Shown: positions 1 through 14,400 of the stretch, one piece after another
Layout: each line of letters starts with the position of its first letter
Position numbering within the stretch: position 1 is the stretch's first letter
Assembly: GCA_036345935.2 (NCBI GenBank)
Contig: JADWOT020000008.1
Location: 9,070,156-9,134,155 of the forward strand
DNA length: 64,000 nucleotides
Source: Taenia hydatigena
Taxonomy: Eukaryota; Platyhelminthes; Cestoda; Cyclophyllidea; Taeniidae
Direction: 5' to 3'
Position numbers and translations under genes: made by a program
Notes under the pieces: model-generated
The model's database searches: none
What the model was told of the DNA's origin: nothing
What the model saw: the letters and a program-made list of their open reading frames with translations, nothing else

Positions 1-3000
1 ATTTACACAGTTGAACTCCCACGCTTATTAAATATCTCTATCGCCTGTTTCTCTCGCGAAAATGCGGCACATACTAACCAATTTTGCCTTGAAACAGAAT
101 TCTTACGTTGCCCTGGTTGTGTGGTTGCTATCAAAACGTTCGGATCTAGTACTTACAACAGTTAATCTAAAGTCCTCTTTTACGTTCACCCAATTTCCCA
201 TGCAGATTTAATTTATTTTTTCATGAGACGACTATGAAGATTGGTGCAAAATTTGGTAAACAATTATGCAGATCGTTCGACGAAGTGAAAAGTCCCAACC
301 GTAGTCAACGTAAGCTTTGTGTGTTTTAAGGATCAGCAGACCTTCACCTGGACCGTGATACAAAGATGAGATTTACCGCATTGATGGCAATCGTCGAGGC
401 TTGCTCTCATTTAAAACTCACAAGCAACTATAGCATGTATTTAATGAATGTACCTCCTTGAAGGAAAGCGGGCAACGCAGTGATTGGTCAAATTTAAACC
501 CCAAATCGTTTATTATTTTACCAAATCGGTTGTTTGTCAGATGCATCATCGCCCTCCTCAATAGCTTGAGACATTTCGTTAGGTGCTTCTTAACCATAAT
601 CTTTAGAAAATAAAACAGATATATCTTTTTCCTTAAAAAATGCATTTTTTTGATATCATAACCTTTGTCTGCTATGGTGCCATCGTCATCGACGCGAAAC
701 TGTTCTCTACAGTCCCAGCTGAGTGGATTCAGCGCCATACAATTACAGTGCTTGCCACTGCTCTATTTACTCCTCCATTTGTGAAAAAAACATCAAGTTA
801 GATGTGAGTGTCAATAATAAGCTGGCCACTGCGTATAGTGCGCGCTCTAATGGGAAAAAGTGACCTGGCGTCGGTTGACTAAGGGCGTGGATGATGACAC
901 ATTTGCACCTTGGCTGTGATGTGTGATGTCTGGCCGCGTATAATGCAAAGATGGTCTGGAGATAAACCCAGTGGCGTTTCGATGAATGTCCAAAATGTTG
1001 ATACAGAGGTGCTTTGAGAGCGAATGCAAGAACTCACACGGTGAGGATATGCCCACTTAGACAGCGATTCAAAGTTTGCAAAAAAAATAAATGTAGCTCC
1101 GCCTTTTTTCCGGAAATTAGAATAGTCTTTCGTATACTCCACTTTCCTCACTCCTTTCTCCCCCTGCAGCACATAATAGCCACCTCTTCCTCAGGAAGCC
1201 ACAAGAAGGCGCTGGAGCAACGGAAGTTGTTCCTATTACTGCCCTTGAGTAAAGAAGTCTAAGAGTGAAGGTTTCAGGAAAGGGGATGAAAGCTCTACAA
1301 CGCTTCGCCCTCCCTCCCTTGTCGTCGGAAGCGGTCAGGTCGGTTTGTCCCACGGAAGCAGCGGGTAAACGGGATGGAACACGTGTTAAAAAGATCGCAT
1401 TGAGGGGCCTCCTCGGAATTAGGGTGGGCGTGGCCATCCGATCCCTTATTTTGCAGAAACATCTTTACTTATTTTCGTTGATGGCAATAAAGTCAACTGC
1501 TTGCAATAATAACAAATTTTGACTGGGGATCTTATAATAGGTTTGATGTTTGATGTTCTGAGCTCGATAAAATATTTGATTTTAAGGACTGCCTTACGGT
1601 TCGGTTGTAAACTTATGAGACTTAACAACACAGTTTTAGCATCAAAAATATTTCAGGGATAATGGTTATTACCTTGAAGTCCTCACTTTCCTGTTATTAA
1701 CCTGTTTGAGATGGTGTCAAAACCTTTTTACTGAAACGGCAAACCACACCAATAGGGTCTCTTCGGAAATATTTGCTAAATTGTATAAGTGCTCAAATGC
1801 ATTAAAATGACAAATCAATTGGTAGAATAACCTCAAACTACAAGTGGGCAGGGCATAATTGGTTAATTGCGAAAGTCGACCAAAGCTCGCAAATGAAGGC
1901 ACCACGAAAACCAGGTGCAATTTAGTGACTGACCCCTCAGCATGCCCTCCTCTGTGATGCGTTGGATTTGTGCGGCCAGCAGCTGTTCACACCAGAGGTG
2001 CAAGACTCCGAATTGCACCACCCTTGGATAGGCGTTAATCATCTCAGTAGCAACTCCTTTTACAGGCACCGTCAGTCTTGACGCGGCTTTCCAGACAGCT
2101 GCAACATTGGTGTTGAGGTTGCAATTGGACACTACCCTCTGCCGTGGCGTTTTGGAATTCACCCTGAAATCTCTTTGCTCTGCTTCTTCACAATAAATTC
2201 ATCATGTACTTTAGGAGACGTAAATTGAGGCGCTTTAAGACCTTGTCAAAGCTTTAAGTTCTGCTAGATTACAATGCTACTATTTTAGCCTGTATCCTCT
2301 CATTATAATTATTCAGAAAAGGGCACTAAGAGAACTATCATTTGGTGCATTCACCTTAGTACTTGCCAATCACTCGGCTCTGATGCTCTCGTGTTACCAC
2401 ATACAACACAAAGGTGGTATCAGTTACCATTTTGAGGCAAGAAACCAACGATTATTATTATTAATGTTTTTCTCCCACTTACAGCAACCTTTAAGGAGTG
2501 CATGCAGTTTTGTGAAAATCCGCTGTCGACAATTACATTTATCGGGCTAGAAATTTGCGGTTCTTTTTTATTTATTTAAGCAGTTTTGTGCTCCCGTAGG
2601 GGGCCTGTCCATGGTGCCACTAGGAAAACTAATGATGCCTGTCGAAATTGGCGCCACTGGGGTGATTAAGGCCCATCAAACGCTGCTTTTCGCACCTTGG
2701 AGTGTGAACAGCTGTTACTAGAAGACCATCTGTTAGATGGAGAAATAACATTTGAAGAGGATTTGGCCATTATCTTCCTCTTGTAGACCTCACATGAACT
2801 CTCTTACTAGTCACATCAAATGCTGAGGCTTCAAACATTAGGTTCGCCCCGTTTCTCTTGGTGATTTGTGGAATTCAATCTGACGGACTTTTAAGTAAAG
2901 CAAGTTTACGCTTTTCTGAGCACGCAAGATTTATACGTTGTACTACTGCTCAAACTCCAAATAACCTGCATTGCTTTGGCATGGAACTTTCATCCCATCC

Positions 3001-6000
3001 CTGAATGATTGCCTTCATTAAACACATGGGCATGCAAGTGAGGCATTCTTCGCAGTTGATGACCATGAACAATGCCTATCGGAGGAATACTTCGTGCTTG
3101 ATTTAAGGGTATGAGTAAGCATAAGCCAGAATTTCCCCATTCGATTATTTACTGGTTGAATTTTACGAAGTCCGTGCAGAGGCAAGAAAAGTCAAGGAAG
3201 AGGCCAGAAGACTCTGCATTTTTCATTAAAATATTGCTGCTCTTGATTGGCATTAATTGATTCCCGCGGTTTACTCCTTGTGGTATGCTTTTGGCTGGCA
3301 GCAGAAAAGCGGAGACCTCCTCGAGCGACATTGCGGATCTCGCGGCGTCTCTCTTCTCACGCATGCGTGCGTGCGTGTGTGCTGACGCACGCGCGCACAC
3401 ACTTGCTTCTGCGAAGGCGGCTAGAAGATTGACAAATGCTTCACGATGTCGCCATGAAAAAGTTGCAGTCCATTCTCAAGATCATCAAGCTGTGCATATT
3501 TTTCACTTTCTCGTCATCTTCAGGTTTCTGAGAAACAGCAGTGGTTTTAAAAGTGCTGTCACGTTTGGCCTTGTGAGAGCGTTCCCACCTGCCATTTAGG
3601 AGCACGTCTTGTCGGAGCAGTTTGCATGTAGTGCTAGTGTTTTCCTTTATCCCGAGGTCTTTTAACACTATTCCCCTACATTAGTTTTCAAAGTGAATTT
3701 CTTTACGGATCAGGGATGCTAAGGACTTTGAAAGCGGTTTGTGAGTTTTCTTGATAATTTTTTAAGCTTACTGACGGATAGGTCCCTAAAAGGATTCCCT
3801 TTGACGTTAAAATGTGTAGATTTTTACACAAAATTCACTTTATTAAGTAATTTCCCTTTGAGGCTATTCGATACAACAGTGAAAGTCTTTGCCATGCCGC
3901 ATTCGCAGTTACTTTTCCTTTAGCAACTAAGAGATGCGGAAATATTTTGCAGGAGCTCTACGCGTTTAATATGATACTGTTGACGTTTTCATGACAATTT
4001 TCAGTATCTTAACAACAACGTATGTTTCTATTTGCGCTAGTACATTGCTTTCCTTGTAAAGATGTGTCTTTTCACCGACGTCGGCAGTCATCTGCGAATT
4101 TTGTAGTGTTTGAAATTTCGGCTCTCATTTGAATGCTCAAATTATCATTCGTTAGCCTCAAATAATATTTCCGCATTATTTGCTACATTATATCTATTTA
4201 TTACAGCGAAAGTGACAACACTTTCTACACAACCAACCCTTTGTGTTATCCATATGGATTTCATGACAGTTGATTAAATAGGGCTATCGCAATCTCTGTG
4301 CTCACTTGATAAGGTTTGCTTACCCGTTTGATTTAATACAGTGCGGTTACAGCTTCGTGAGAACGGTATTAAAAGTCAATTATCCACGGATCCCGAGATA
4401 TTTTCAAGAATCTGACTGCAAGACACTTTCCAGTTATGAGATTAAGTGCTGGCAAAGACATTGGCAGTGGAGAAGACTAACCGGAATTTGGTAAGAATTG
4501 TAAGTATAGATATTTATTAAAGCATTTAGATTACTATGACGCTGCAGAATATGGCTTTATTATCGTTAAATACTGAATCAAAACGGCTTACATGATCCAG
4601 AACACGCATACGACTTAGCGTTGCTCCAGAACCAATCTTGACTTCCACCTTACTAATGGCATGATCATAAATTATAGGTTTCTCTCCTGATTCTACTATC
4701 CTTACAGGGCGCTATGTAAGCTTTCGGAGTACTAAATTGCTTTTGGTGAGTGTTTTCAGATCATTTACCTTACTTGGCTTCTGATGACTACTTTAATCCC
4801 CACCACTAAAGCCTGGAGTCATTAGAGAGTGATAGACACGAAAAAATCGCAAGAAGCATGGTTTAATGAGGATACATTTACATTTTAATGAAAACTACAA
4901 GCTGGTTAAGAAGTTTCCGGATCGCGGTTCATGGCCATTATATTATGCAAAGGCTCTAATGAGTTCTACGTAGTATTCCGTAGGATGACCAGTCAATGCA
5001 CGTTTCGAATGTTTAATTGAGTGTAAGAAAACTAATTGTGTAACAGGAGAGCATACAAAACTCATCATGACGACTCCTCATCTTCGCAGTTAGAATGAGA
5101 TGGCGACAATAATACAGATGGAATGTTGTTCAGTGAAGTAAGGCTGACCATCACCACGTGCTTTCTCGCGGCCGGCTGTCAATCTGGACTTGCTTTGTGT
5201 GGGAGAGAGAAGGGGAAATGATACGAATAAATACCTTGCCAGCGAGCGTGTGTCTTATTAATAATACATGCGCAATTGAGTGCACATGGCGATTGGGACG
5301 ATGAATGGAGAGATAATGGCTGAATAAAATTAGCCCCTCATGCTCTGCTACGGGGAGCAGGTACAGGCGTCAATTAGCGTAATTAAACGCTCACTCTGGA
5401 AGAGTTCCACTCCTGCGATTCAGCATAACGAGGAAGAAACTGATGGTATCTATTGGTAGATAGCACATCACAGACTTTTCAATTTTCAAAGACAGAGTCG
5501 ATTTATGCGTAAATAATTCTGTTTTAGGATTGTAGGCAGTGTCCCTCCAGTTTTGCTCTTTTAACTTCTATTGACTGATCAATGGCTTACGAATATCCTT
5601 TTGTCACAACTTGTTATTCGTGATTCAAAACAATTGTAATGCAATTAGCACAGACGCGAATCAGGAAGTTTCCTTTGAGATTATGTAAATTCACTTTCTT
5701 TTGTTTCTCCAACATGTGATTCCACGTCCTTCGGATCACCAGAAGCATACTTGTGCAAAGAAGGACCTTTCGTCTCGACTCTAGACGAAGTTAATAAAAA
5801 ATACTCCAGATATCGTTTTATAAGAACTTGGTTAAAGTCCTTTTTTTGTAATTCGCCGTTTAAAGAGAGCCGAAGGACCTGGATCTACCTTGAAGTCGTC
5901 ATAAGCAGTAGCAATGTCGTGCAGAATGTCTAGTTTACCATTCGTTGACTAAATGCACGATTGGGATTATCAGCCCGTTACCACTCAAATAAATGACCTC

Positions 6001-9000
6001 ATCCAGACTCAGACACGACTCACACAAGACAGCAAATATTTGCACAATTTTTGCGAACCAAAAGTGTCTACCATGAGCATTAAAGAGATGCATTATTTTT
6101 GGATTGTTTTTTATCCATATTCTTTAAATCATTCGGCTAGTTGTGTAGAAAGGGTTATGGAGGTTGGAGAAGTCACATTGTGTTGACTGCAGCTGACTGT
6201 GGTAGGCGTGCTTCTTAAGCAGAATTGAGCGATTTGTCAACAGGATAGCTAATCCTCACCACTATTGACCACTGGAATAAAGGTTTTGCGTTTTTACGGT
6301 CTGCACAAAGAAATAAGCGCATATATGTCGAAAAATTTCCGAAACGTTTAGAACACATAGACGTGAGACCGTATTAAAAAGTGCTCACCTCTTGGTAAAA
6401 CATTGTCAACCTACAGTCGGCACAATCGGAAGTGACGATTCCTAGTCCTCTCCCGTACAAAGCAAATTGTGAGAAATTTATTTTGTTCTCACAATACTTT
6501 GTTGGCCAAAGCTAACTTAAGTGAGAGCTGATGAACAACCTTCCTGAGGTTGAATTTCAAATGATGTCAATCATTTAATCACACCAGTTATCTATCTATC
6601 CGGAGGTCCTTGAGATAAGATAAAAATGAGCTTTAAAGGACATAGATATCCTGGCCGCAGAAAAACGCGATCAAAGTTCGCGTAGGAACGGTTGCGAGGT
6701 TAAATTTGTACACAAACAAAATTTTTGGGAATCGGTGTACGTACATGAAAATTGGCCTTTTGTAACCCCTGGCTCATAATTTTATCCACAATCGCGGCAG
6801 AGTTCCTCAACTCCACTTGACTCTACAATGGCCTCCATCACTCGCGCAATTTACGTCTTTATTGCAATACTTTAGCTTAATGCGACCGCTCACTGTCAAC
6901 AGTGTAATCGGAAGTAAAGTTGGTATCTAATTACGCCACAATTACATGCTTGTAATCACAATTTTCACACATTTTTGAGGCATTTTATGCAACTTACAGG
7001 AAAAGATTTGGGATTTTAGGCTGAATTCAACCATTCATTCGTTCTAGCAAACGCGATTTCCTAAGTAGTGTCTGTGGAAGCTGACAGTAAGTAGGCTGCT
7101 ACTTCCTTTTCCTTTTATCTATAATCACGTCAAGAAAGAGAATACCATTCCTTAGAGAGCGTTTGCATTGTCAGGACAAATTATGAGTTTTAATTGTTAT
7201 AAAAACGGATCTGGTAAGTAAACAACCGGAACCTGTTGACATGCCACTGAAACACCAGTTAAACCTCTGAACAGGATAGCGCTTAAGCAGTCGTCACATG
7301 CATTGCCCTCACAGATCAAAGGAAAGCGGCACTGCACCAGGGCTAGCTGTTTTACTCAGCGCTTTCAGAATCGATCTTTGGTTTTCTCCACATTATTGCC
7401 ACAAATTGTATAAAAAATCATGACTACTAAAAGGAGACTCAAACGCCAACAGCAATCGGAACGCACACAATCTCCGTTTAATAGTGCTTTCACTAAACCG
7501 GGTAAGCGACAAATGCGATTAGCGCTCAATATATTTGAAACAACTTCATTGTAAGGTGATGTTACCATCAAGGACATCTCACCTAATCAGATTTTATTAA
7601 TTCCTTTCGATATCTTTCCACATCCGATGCAAAATCACGCCTCGTACCACCTCAAATGTATTTTCATTCAATTCGCTACGATAAATGCAGCGTAGATCTG
7701 AAAGCTTACAAATAAACTGTTCCAATTCTGCGACAAATTTCATGTTTTCCTAAAAGCTTTTCACAGTATTAGAATTCAGACACGGTCTGGCTGAAGTTAC
7801 TTGATTTGTCAATTCCTCGGCGGCAGTTGTCATGGGACTATGATACCCGCCCTCCAAAGAGCACATTTTCATGGCCTTTAAGTCTGCGTATCCAACGCTT
7901 TGTCATGAGCCCCGACATTATGAGTAGTGAAGGTCTGACAACAAAATTCACTAGCAGGTTCTTGTTATCATCTAACGAAGGCTTCCATTCTTCAAAGCAA
8001 TAAAACGAACTCTTGAATATCATTCCCATCCGGCGGATATCTAAGCAAAATAAATTCTTTAAAAGTGGGCTTATAAGTCGCGATTATTGTAGTGATACCA
8101 ATGCCACCTTAAAACTAAATTTTAAATGGATAAAAACAGTACTCTGTGAGAATTCGAAAATTTTTGAACTCCCTATTCACACATCGGTTAGTGGCATTTA
8201 TGCCCATGACTGCACAGTTTGTTCCTTCAATGCGATATTTTAACATTGACATTCTTAATGAGAAGTCGGAAAGCGTGGTGCACGAGACGACTAAACTTAC
8301 AAATAATTTTTACCAGCTGCTAAATCCCGCTTTCAATCGGTTGTGTATAAAATTGTTGGCTGTTTGTTCTCATTACTAAATCACCGATGGGAATTTGCTT
8401 AGATGTAAGTCATAGATTATGCCCACAATACTTTCCTCGGATGAGGAGTGAGAGGAGTGTTTTACAAATAAAATCTTCCAGTCATCGATCACAAAGGGCC
8501 TCTAACACGACTGACCTAGCATTGTGAAGATATGTTTGGATCAGACAGCATGTTTATGCCATTCCTGGTCATTCATCCATGTGCGAAAGTGGTGGGTGAG
8601 AGAGGACGAAGTTTAAAGCTAACGCCTCAGCGGGTTGTCCTGGTCTGAACCCCATTCCCCACCCCCTCTCCGCTATCGCACTTGCCGAAGACCACCTGGC
8701 GTGGAGCAAAACAAACAAATGGTCGCCCAGGTTGCCACCACCTCCTCATTAGGCGATCCATCCAAGCCGTTAATTGTTGTGGCGTGAATTGCAGTCGCCT
8801 AAACGATATGGATGGCCTCGGCCGGTGAACTAAACGGAAGTCCGGTATAAGTTGCGCAAAGGGCATTCAATAGTCACTCAATGGTAAAATACGTGAACGA
8901 AATTTTTACCCCTTAACTAATTAGAACTTCTAACCTCGGATCTGTTATCTCTTTTATTTCTTCGCCTAACTTTAGCACCTAAACATGCTTAATCTCCAAG

Positions 9001-10767
9001 TTTTTTTAAAATCGCTTAAAATTAAAGTAATAAATTATAAGCGTGCTTTAGATTAAAGAAAATGCACCACCTGTCACCTAGGGTGGATGAAATGATGGTA
9101 CTTTAAAATAAGTAATACAAGGCACAATTTAATGGAGTGGAATGCGTCGAATTAATGAAAACGCTTTGGAAGCTAAGTGCATAGGAAAACAAATTTAGCA
9201 ACATTGACTATAACAACAAGATCTTGTGGTGGCATTACGAATGCACGAAATCTGATAGGCGTTCAACTGAAAGCCATGCACAATCCGCTATTCAGAGCAC
9301 GGAGCTTGTTGAATTTAGTCGGTACGAGATGTTGGCCTATAAAAAAGGAAGGGGTGGACGACCAACGTCCTAGCGTCTTGCGCTAACTAAATTATCACAC
9401 CTGGACGAGATAAAGCCAAAAGAGGCTTTGAATAGGATTACCTTTCTACCACTGGAGCAAGTTGGCTTGCCAGTAGCATTCCAGGTGGATACAGCTTTTC
9501 ATGGGATCGGAGGCAATAAATCTGTCAGCAGCAATTATCGGCATGAGGTTTAATTGTGCGAGTCGCATAATGTCACATTTAATTTTTTCAAACCGACAAG
9601 GGAACAAGAGTGCATTCTTGTGAAGATGAATGATCGTTTGCACTACCAAGCGTTTTTTGTGTCCGTCTCCATAAGCACATTTTATCGCTTCCCCAAGAAA
9701 ATCAGAAGCTAAATTTCTCACAGGCTTCGAAAACAGATTGTAAAATGTCATGCGCATTTGAATTGAAGTACCGATTCCTATGTAAGTATTGAGTTAATGA
9801 GAGAGACTAATATTTTTTTGGTGTTGGAGCACAGTCATGGTAAATGCGCTCATATTAGTGTGAAATAGTAGTTTTTAAGTATTCATAGTCCCCTATAAAC
9901 ACTGTCATTAATTTTCATCACTCGATTTCGTTTTTACGCTGAAGTCGCTAATTCGGTTCTGAAAGAAGCGCTCGTTTGTTGAGCTGTCGCAGATCAGTGT
10001 TTCATACTCGGTGCTCTTACTGAACACCCTGCTAAGAGACTTGGCTAGGCTTGACATAATTTATGTAAAAATAAATTTACAGGAATACACTAAAGCTCAA
10101 AGTTGATGTTATAATTTTGTTAAATTTTAGGTGCTTACAAGATGTTGAGTAACGTTAAGTAAACCTTCATTATGACCATTCAGAAATTTTCGGGCACATT
10201 CTAGAACTCATCTTCATTTCCTTGTGCTTGATTGGGAATTCCTATTTGCATCCTCATATCCGTATTCCCATTGACAGGGTCTATCGTAACGAAATGTAAA
10301 ATTAGCCAAAGTGGGGCTGAAAACAGCTCCAAATTTCTTATTTTAGGCGAAATTTTGCGGGTGCAACTTTTTGAATTGCATGCATTAACTTATTGGTTTC
10401 CTCAAAATACTTTTGCTCTTTTATTGGCTAGCGCGAAATCTTCCGGGTGTGTGCACATTGGTTCGCATCGTGCGTAGCACATATGTGCGCACATTCGCGT
10501 CCAAGTGTAACTCGCGCCTTTGCACCGTCACACGCATTCGCGCAGCTCTGCTTGTTATCGCGCCCTCCTCTCTCGCTCGTTCGCTCATTCTCTTGTTCTT
10601 GCCAGCCCCCTTCCTCCTCCACCTCCACTTTCCCCCGCGTTGTGTGTATGTGCGTGAAAGGGGGACAGGCGTATATACACACACGTGCGCACACAGACAC
10701 GTAAGAGAGGCACGCGCCTTCTCTCTCATTTGCACAACCAGCAGGAGAGCGTGCGTGCGCGCCTTAT
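1..10767. other. Region upstream of the T-box gene, mostly non-coding
   Basis: Apart from the exon candidate at 1934-2163 I see only short frames typical of AT-rich intergenic DNA. A GC-richer block at 8590-8870 is open for 79 codons on the minus strand (RRLQFTPQQLTAWMDRLMRR) without recognised homology. Homeodomain-type TAAT motifs cluster near 5360-5390. GT/CG-rich low-complexity sequence at 10440-10760 probably belongs to the promoter and 5' UTR. Confidence 0.4.
1934..2163 (-). CDS. Isolated exon candidate, unknown protein
   Basis: On the minus strand a strong acceptor (gagatttcag) is followed by 76 open codons and donor gtcagt. The translation contains NTNVAAVWKAASRLTVPVKG and YPRVVQFGVLHLWCEQLLA, with the composition of a helical globular protein. 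I do not recognise the family. No partner exon could be joined in phase: the open frame at 640-757 (MALNPLSWDCREQF) lies downstream but does not match. It may belong to a gene extending left of the window. Confidence 0.3.
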
Positions 10768-11465
10768 ATGCCATCTCTTCTCACTCCAATGTCCGCCGCT
10801 GCAATCACTGTGAATCAGCAGCATCAGTCCTCAACTAACATGCTGCCTCAATGGCGCAACCACTTCGAGGGATCCACAACTCCTCCCACCCAGCAATCAG
10901 GCAATACGACTGCGTCTTTGGCTAAACTGGAGACCTCTTCTCTCTCCTCATCAACCCACAGCAGTGGTACCGTTTCCCCGCATATTAACGCTACTAACGG
11001 TCAGCCACATCCCGTTATCCCAAACGTGGACGCTCTGGGCATTTTCCGAGGTCTTCAGGACAGATCGATAGCTGTCGATCAGATGCATTACGCAACAGCA
11101 CTGGCCGCGACACTAGCGGCTGTGGCGTCCAACGGGTTATCAAAATCCATGCCACCATCCGCCCTCTCAAATGGCATTCATCTATCGGGCGACTTTGCTA
11201 GCAGATCCTCTCGTGATCTCCAGGCCCGAGGGACCCTCGGACCTCTTCCTTCTGCTTCCGGCCTCCACCCACCGCCACCACCCCCTCCTCCACCGCCAGC
11301 ATACTTCAGGATGAACACAGAGTTAAACGCCTTCATGAAGAGGGTCCAGGAGGAGGAAGCAGAGATCAAAAAGCACGACTGTCCAAAGGCAGAACTCGCA
11401 GAGCCGGAGTTGTGGAGAGCTTTCCATAAAATGACTACGGAAATGGTGATAACAAAGTCAGGACG
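10768..11465 (+). CDS. T-box gene exon 1
   Basis: This exon carries the N-terminal low-complexity region, the polyproline run (about 11270-11300) and the first 26 or so residues of the T-box. It ends in phase 2, inside an Arg codon, at donor gtgagt; the next exon supplies the third base. Confidence 0.88.
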
Positions 11466-14400
11466 GTGAGTGATCCCCACTTCCACCTTAATGCTCTTTT
11501 TCTTGTCCACACTGGAATACTTATTTCTGTTTCCTCAATATTTATAAGTGAACCTTGGGAAATATTTTTTAATGGCACTACCGAGAAACTTTCACTGATC
11601 ATTAAATGGTAAGTTAACGACTGACTGGTCTAGAAAGTCGCATAAGTAAGCAGGTAGCATATGATTGTTTCCTTACGTCGAGTCCTAGGCTGAAGTCGGG
11701 ATTACTTTCCAAACTCTACCTTTTTGGGCCTTCCCAAAGTGATTTCGGTTGGCAATGCGATAACCTTTATTAATTTCTTCCCAGCCCTTGCAGTTGGTTA
11801 TGTATAAGGTGGCTTAAATCGGATTACCCGTAGATTATTGGCACCTGACAGTTTGAAAGGGACCCACAATAATACCAGGCAGCTATGAGCAGGCGCTACG
11901 TGCCAGATCATCTGCATAGCGTTTATAATCGAATTAAGTGGGTGGAAAATATGACCCTATTAATCCTAACCACCTTCTGTGGCTTACCAATCGTATTCGT
12001 AAATGCGAATTTCACTCAAATTGACGGTTGCTGAAAAAGGCCTATTTATTTTATAACTCGCACCTTTTAGTACAAGAAATGGATAACATATTTGTGTTTA
12101 AGACAAAACCGAGGCAGACCCTCAATTTTACGGCTTTTAAAGTGAAGTGTCAGTGTACGTATTAATGGGGGTTATTTGCTAATGATGAACTGAAAATAGG
12201 TGTAAATAAAAACAAGACTACGATGAATGCGGTGATGGTTCCGTCTAGTCATGTACAAGCATGCGTATCAGAGATCGTGACTGGTGTTAGATACAGCCCA
12301 AACCTATCCATCTACTTACTTTAATTGGTGTCGAATTTAAGTGGTCCTCGTCTAATTGACCTTTTCTGTGCGTAACCATTAAAACCATTTTGTTACTTGT
12401 TTATAAAGCATCTTTTATAGCATATTACATAAACATAACATAAATCACATTCATTTAAGGCGTTAAATTTTTTCATGTTTTATATCTGAGTGCTAACAAT
12501 GCCCATTGTTCCTAAATACTAAAAGCCAGAGAACTCGACTGATAGCTGTTAATTCTGCCGACTTTGAGTTTACGTGCAATGTTTTCACAAATGGTGGCGT
12601 CGCGGCTTGCTGAAATTTGGGCCTCAGTGACAGGGTAACCTCCTGTTCTCGAAGTCGCGCACAGATTTGCGGACAGAGAAGGAGAACTGTTGGAGGCTCG
12701 TGAGAGGCCACTCATGAGAAAGAATAACACCGGGGCGTGCGCAGTTTCCGCATGTGACGCGAGAGAACAACCGTGCACCCCCTGTGTCTTCGAAACCTTT
12801 GAACAGAGCTGTACACCACCGCTACCGTTAAAACCACGAAAGGCAAACACCGAGCTGCTCCGCCTCGAAGAGTGATAATTTCAACAATTGCGCGCGTACA
12901 GCGCACACGCACATGCGCCTGTGCAATTTGGTAGGAGTTGAGGGATCTACCGCATTTGATTTACTACTCTTGCGGTGCGACCACTGTCAATTAGGTGGTC
13001 GCACCTCCGACGGAATAGAGCTGTCGGCTGGTAGTGATTTACTACGACTACCAAGGGATGGAGTGGCCACTCACTCCTGTGATAGGTGTCCATTACGCGC
13101 GAATCGGGCACGTGCGTGCGCTTTCACCTGCCCATACTGGAAGCGCACTTCTCGAAAAATATGCAGAAAATTTTCGTTTCCCTGTGCATTTCATGTGTCA
13201 TAATGTCCATTCCGTGGCCCTCAAGTTCACTCACGATCGGCTCGATTGGGAACTATCTTGACTAATTCCAAATTATTGGCTGGTTTTTGCCTTATTTCAT
13301 GTGACCCAAAGTCTTTTAAATGTTGCCCTTTAAAAAGAGTGAGTCAATTCTTTCCAAGCATTGGTTTAACTAGATGCCTCTTCTTAACACCGAACCGTCT
13401 ATTATGCTGTTTCTACTAAAAGACTCAAAACCATCTCTTTATCACCGTTTTGGTGGATCTGTAACGCCATCCGAGGTTTCTCATATCCTTTTGTTAGATA
13501 TTTTCCATTTTGCTAACAAATTGCCAAGACGCCGTAATTTATGTGAAGGGAAAAAGGAGACATGCACAATGTAAATAGTAGTTTCACGCACACCTGTCAG
13601 GGAGACTGTGTTTGGGTTCCATGAGGTTTTTTAATTCGGATTTTTCAACTATTTTTGACTAGTTACTGCCTAACCAGGCCTTGCATGCGATAGGAACACA
13701 ATAATGTGAGGTTCAATGTTAGGTTAGCCCGAATTTCGAATGCATACTTTCTCACAAATCCCGATTTTAACTATGAAAATTTGATAAGCCAAGCATAGCC
13801 CTAAGGATTGATGGCTTTGCAGTAGTGCAACACAGCGGAACAGTTGACCTGCAGAGTATGTCAAATGAATCATATGATCCCTGTGCGATCTGAAGCCGTA
13901 AGAGGTAAATACTGGACCAGAATGATACCCAGTCTGATTAAAAGGCGTAAATTACGACAAGTAAATGCTGACAGAAATAAGGAAGTTGGTAAGAGGAATG
14001 GCGATAGCATGAGTAGATGATAGGGGTTATCTCACTCCGGTTCAACCCCCTTTAGACGCATGTTCCCAGCCTACAAGATCAACGTGAGTGGGCTGGATCC
14101 GAAGGCAAAGTACGTGATGCTCATGGACATAGTGCCACGGGATGAGAACCGTTACAAGTTCCACAACAATGGTTGGGCGGTGGCGGGCAAGGCTGATCCC
14201 GAACCCACTAAACGACCTTACATCCACCCCGATTCACCTGCCACTGGTGAGCAGTGGATGCAGAAACCTATCTCCTTCCACAAACTCAAGCTCACCAACA
14301 ACATCGCTGAGCGACAACCCTTCGTAAGTTAAACCTCCTTTCATCTCCTTAACTTCCTACTTAGGAGATTCAGTTTTTGGATTGAATGCTGGCTAATCAA

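Noticed and set aside
640..757. Minus-strand frame MALNPLSWDCREQF as the exon following 2163-1934
   Set aside because: The phases do not match with the visible acceptor and its donor (gttatg) is weak.
10413..10838. Overlapping frames on both strands before the T-box start
   Set aside because: They arise from GT/CA- and CT-rich low-complexity sequence of the promoter and 5' UTR.
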